Source of the DNA: Gari tellinella
Taxonomy: Eukaryota; Mollusca; Bivalvia; Cardiida; Psammobiidae
Reading direction: 5' to 3'
Assembly: GCA_922989275.2 (NCBI GenBank)
Contig: OV277856.1
Location: 81,611,038-81,675,037, forward strand
DNA length: 64,000 nt
This document shows positions 63,917-64,000 of this stretch, in pieces. The translations under genes and the position numbers were made by a program. Each line of letters starts with the position of its first letter. The stretch's first letter is position 1. The notes beneath the pieces are model-generated. The model was not told where the DNA came from and did no database searches. It worked only from the letters and a program-made list of their open reading frames with translations.

Positions 63917-64000
63917 GAATTGACATATTAAATATGTATGACTGCAGCAAACAGCACAGACCCAGATCCCAGAGTTCAATTGAAACAAGAGCCCTCTGAT

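Overview
The window is eukaryotic nuclear DNA. It is AT-rich, its genes are split by GT-AG introns, and it is packed with short transposons. The repeat types (TTAA- and TA-targeting MITEs with long hairpins, a Cys-tRNA-derived SINE, tandem-repeat cores inside transposons) together with the protein sequences suggest a lophotrochozoan, most likely a bivalve mollusc. That assignment is inference; no marker gene here proves it.

Four host genes can be read by joining exons at in-phase splice sites. (1) RRS1, ribosome biogenesis regulator, + strand, eight exons between 3404 and 12134, with the N-terminal exons not found. (2) A 448-residue protein of unknown function, - strand, three exons between 30320 and 14658, complete from ATG to stop. 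(3) Mitochondrial thioredoxin (TXN2), + strand, three coding exons between 35763 and 41712, complete, 172 residues. (4) The C-terminal part of a tetraspanin, - strand, three exons between 62212 and 60122; the rest lies off the right edge. Genes 1 and 2 are convergent, 2 and 3 divergent, 3 and 4 convergent. About 18 kb between TXN2 and the tetraspanin holds no recognisable host gene.

Nearly everything else is mobile DNA. The most abundant class is ~250-bp MITEs bounded by TTAA and starting C(C/T)CTTT (piggyBac-like inference); about 27 full or partial copies of the commonest type (family A) are present. A second class has TA target duplications and CAGT ends (pogo/Tc1-like), with several copies of exactly 206 bp. 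Others are a 193-bp family with 6-bp target duplications, a 1.45-kb element with 6-bp duplications, a 1.12-kb PIF/Harbinger-like element (TTA), a 1.29-kb hAT-like element with a perfect 8-bp duplication, a 0.97-kb TA element, two copies of a TTAA element that carries a tRNA-like pol III unit, LINE 3' fragments, two SINEs and several tandem arrays. Multiple nested insertions give a relative chronology.

The most unusual pattern is modularity. The same long hairpin cores occur inside MITEs that have different terminal repeats and different target duplications, and sequence differences between copies tend to occur on both hairpin arms at once. Also notable are the tRNA-like unit inside a TTAA transposon, a tandemly duplicated splice acceptor and start of the last tetraspanin exon, and a 56-bp minisatellite that runs into the splice acceptor of the thioredoxin active-site exon.
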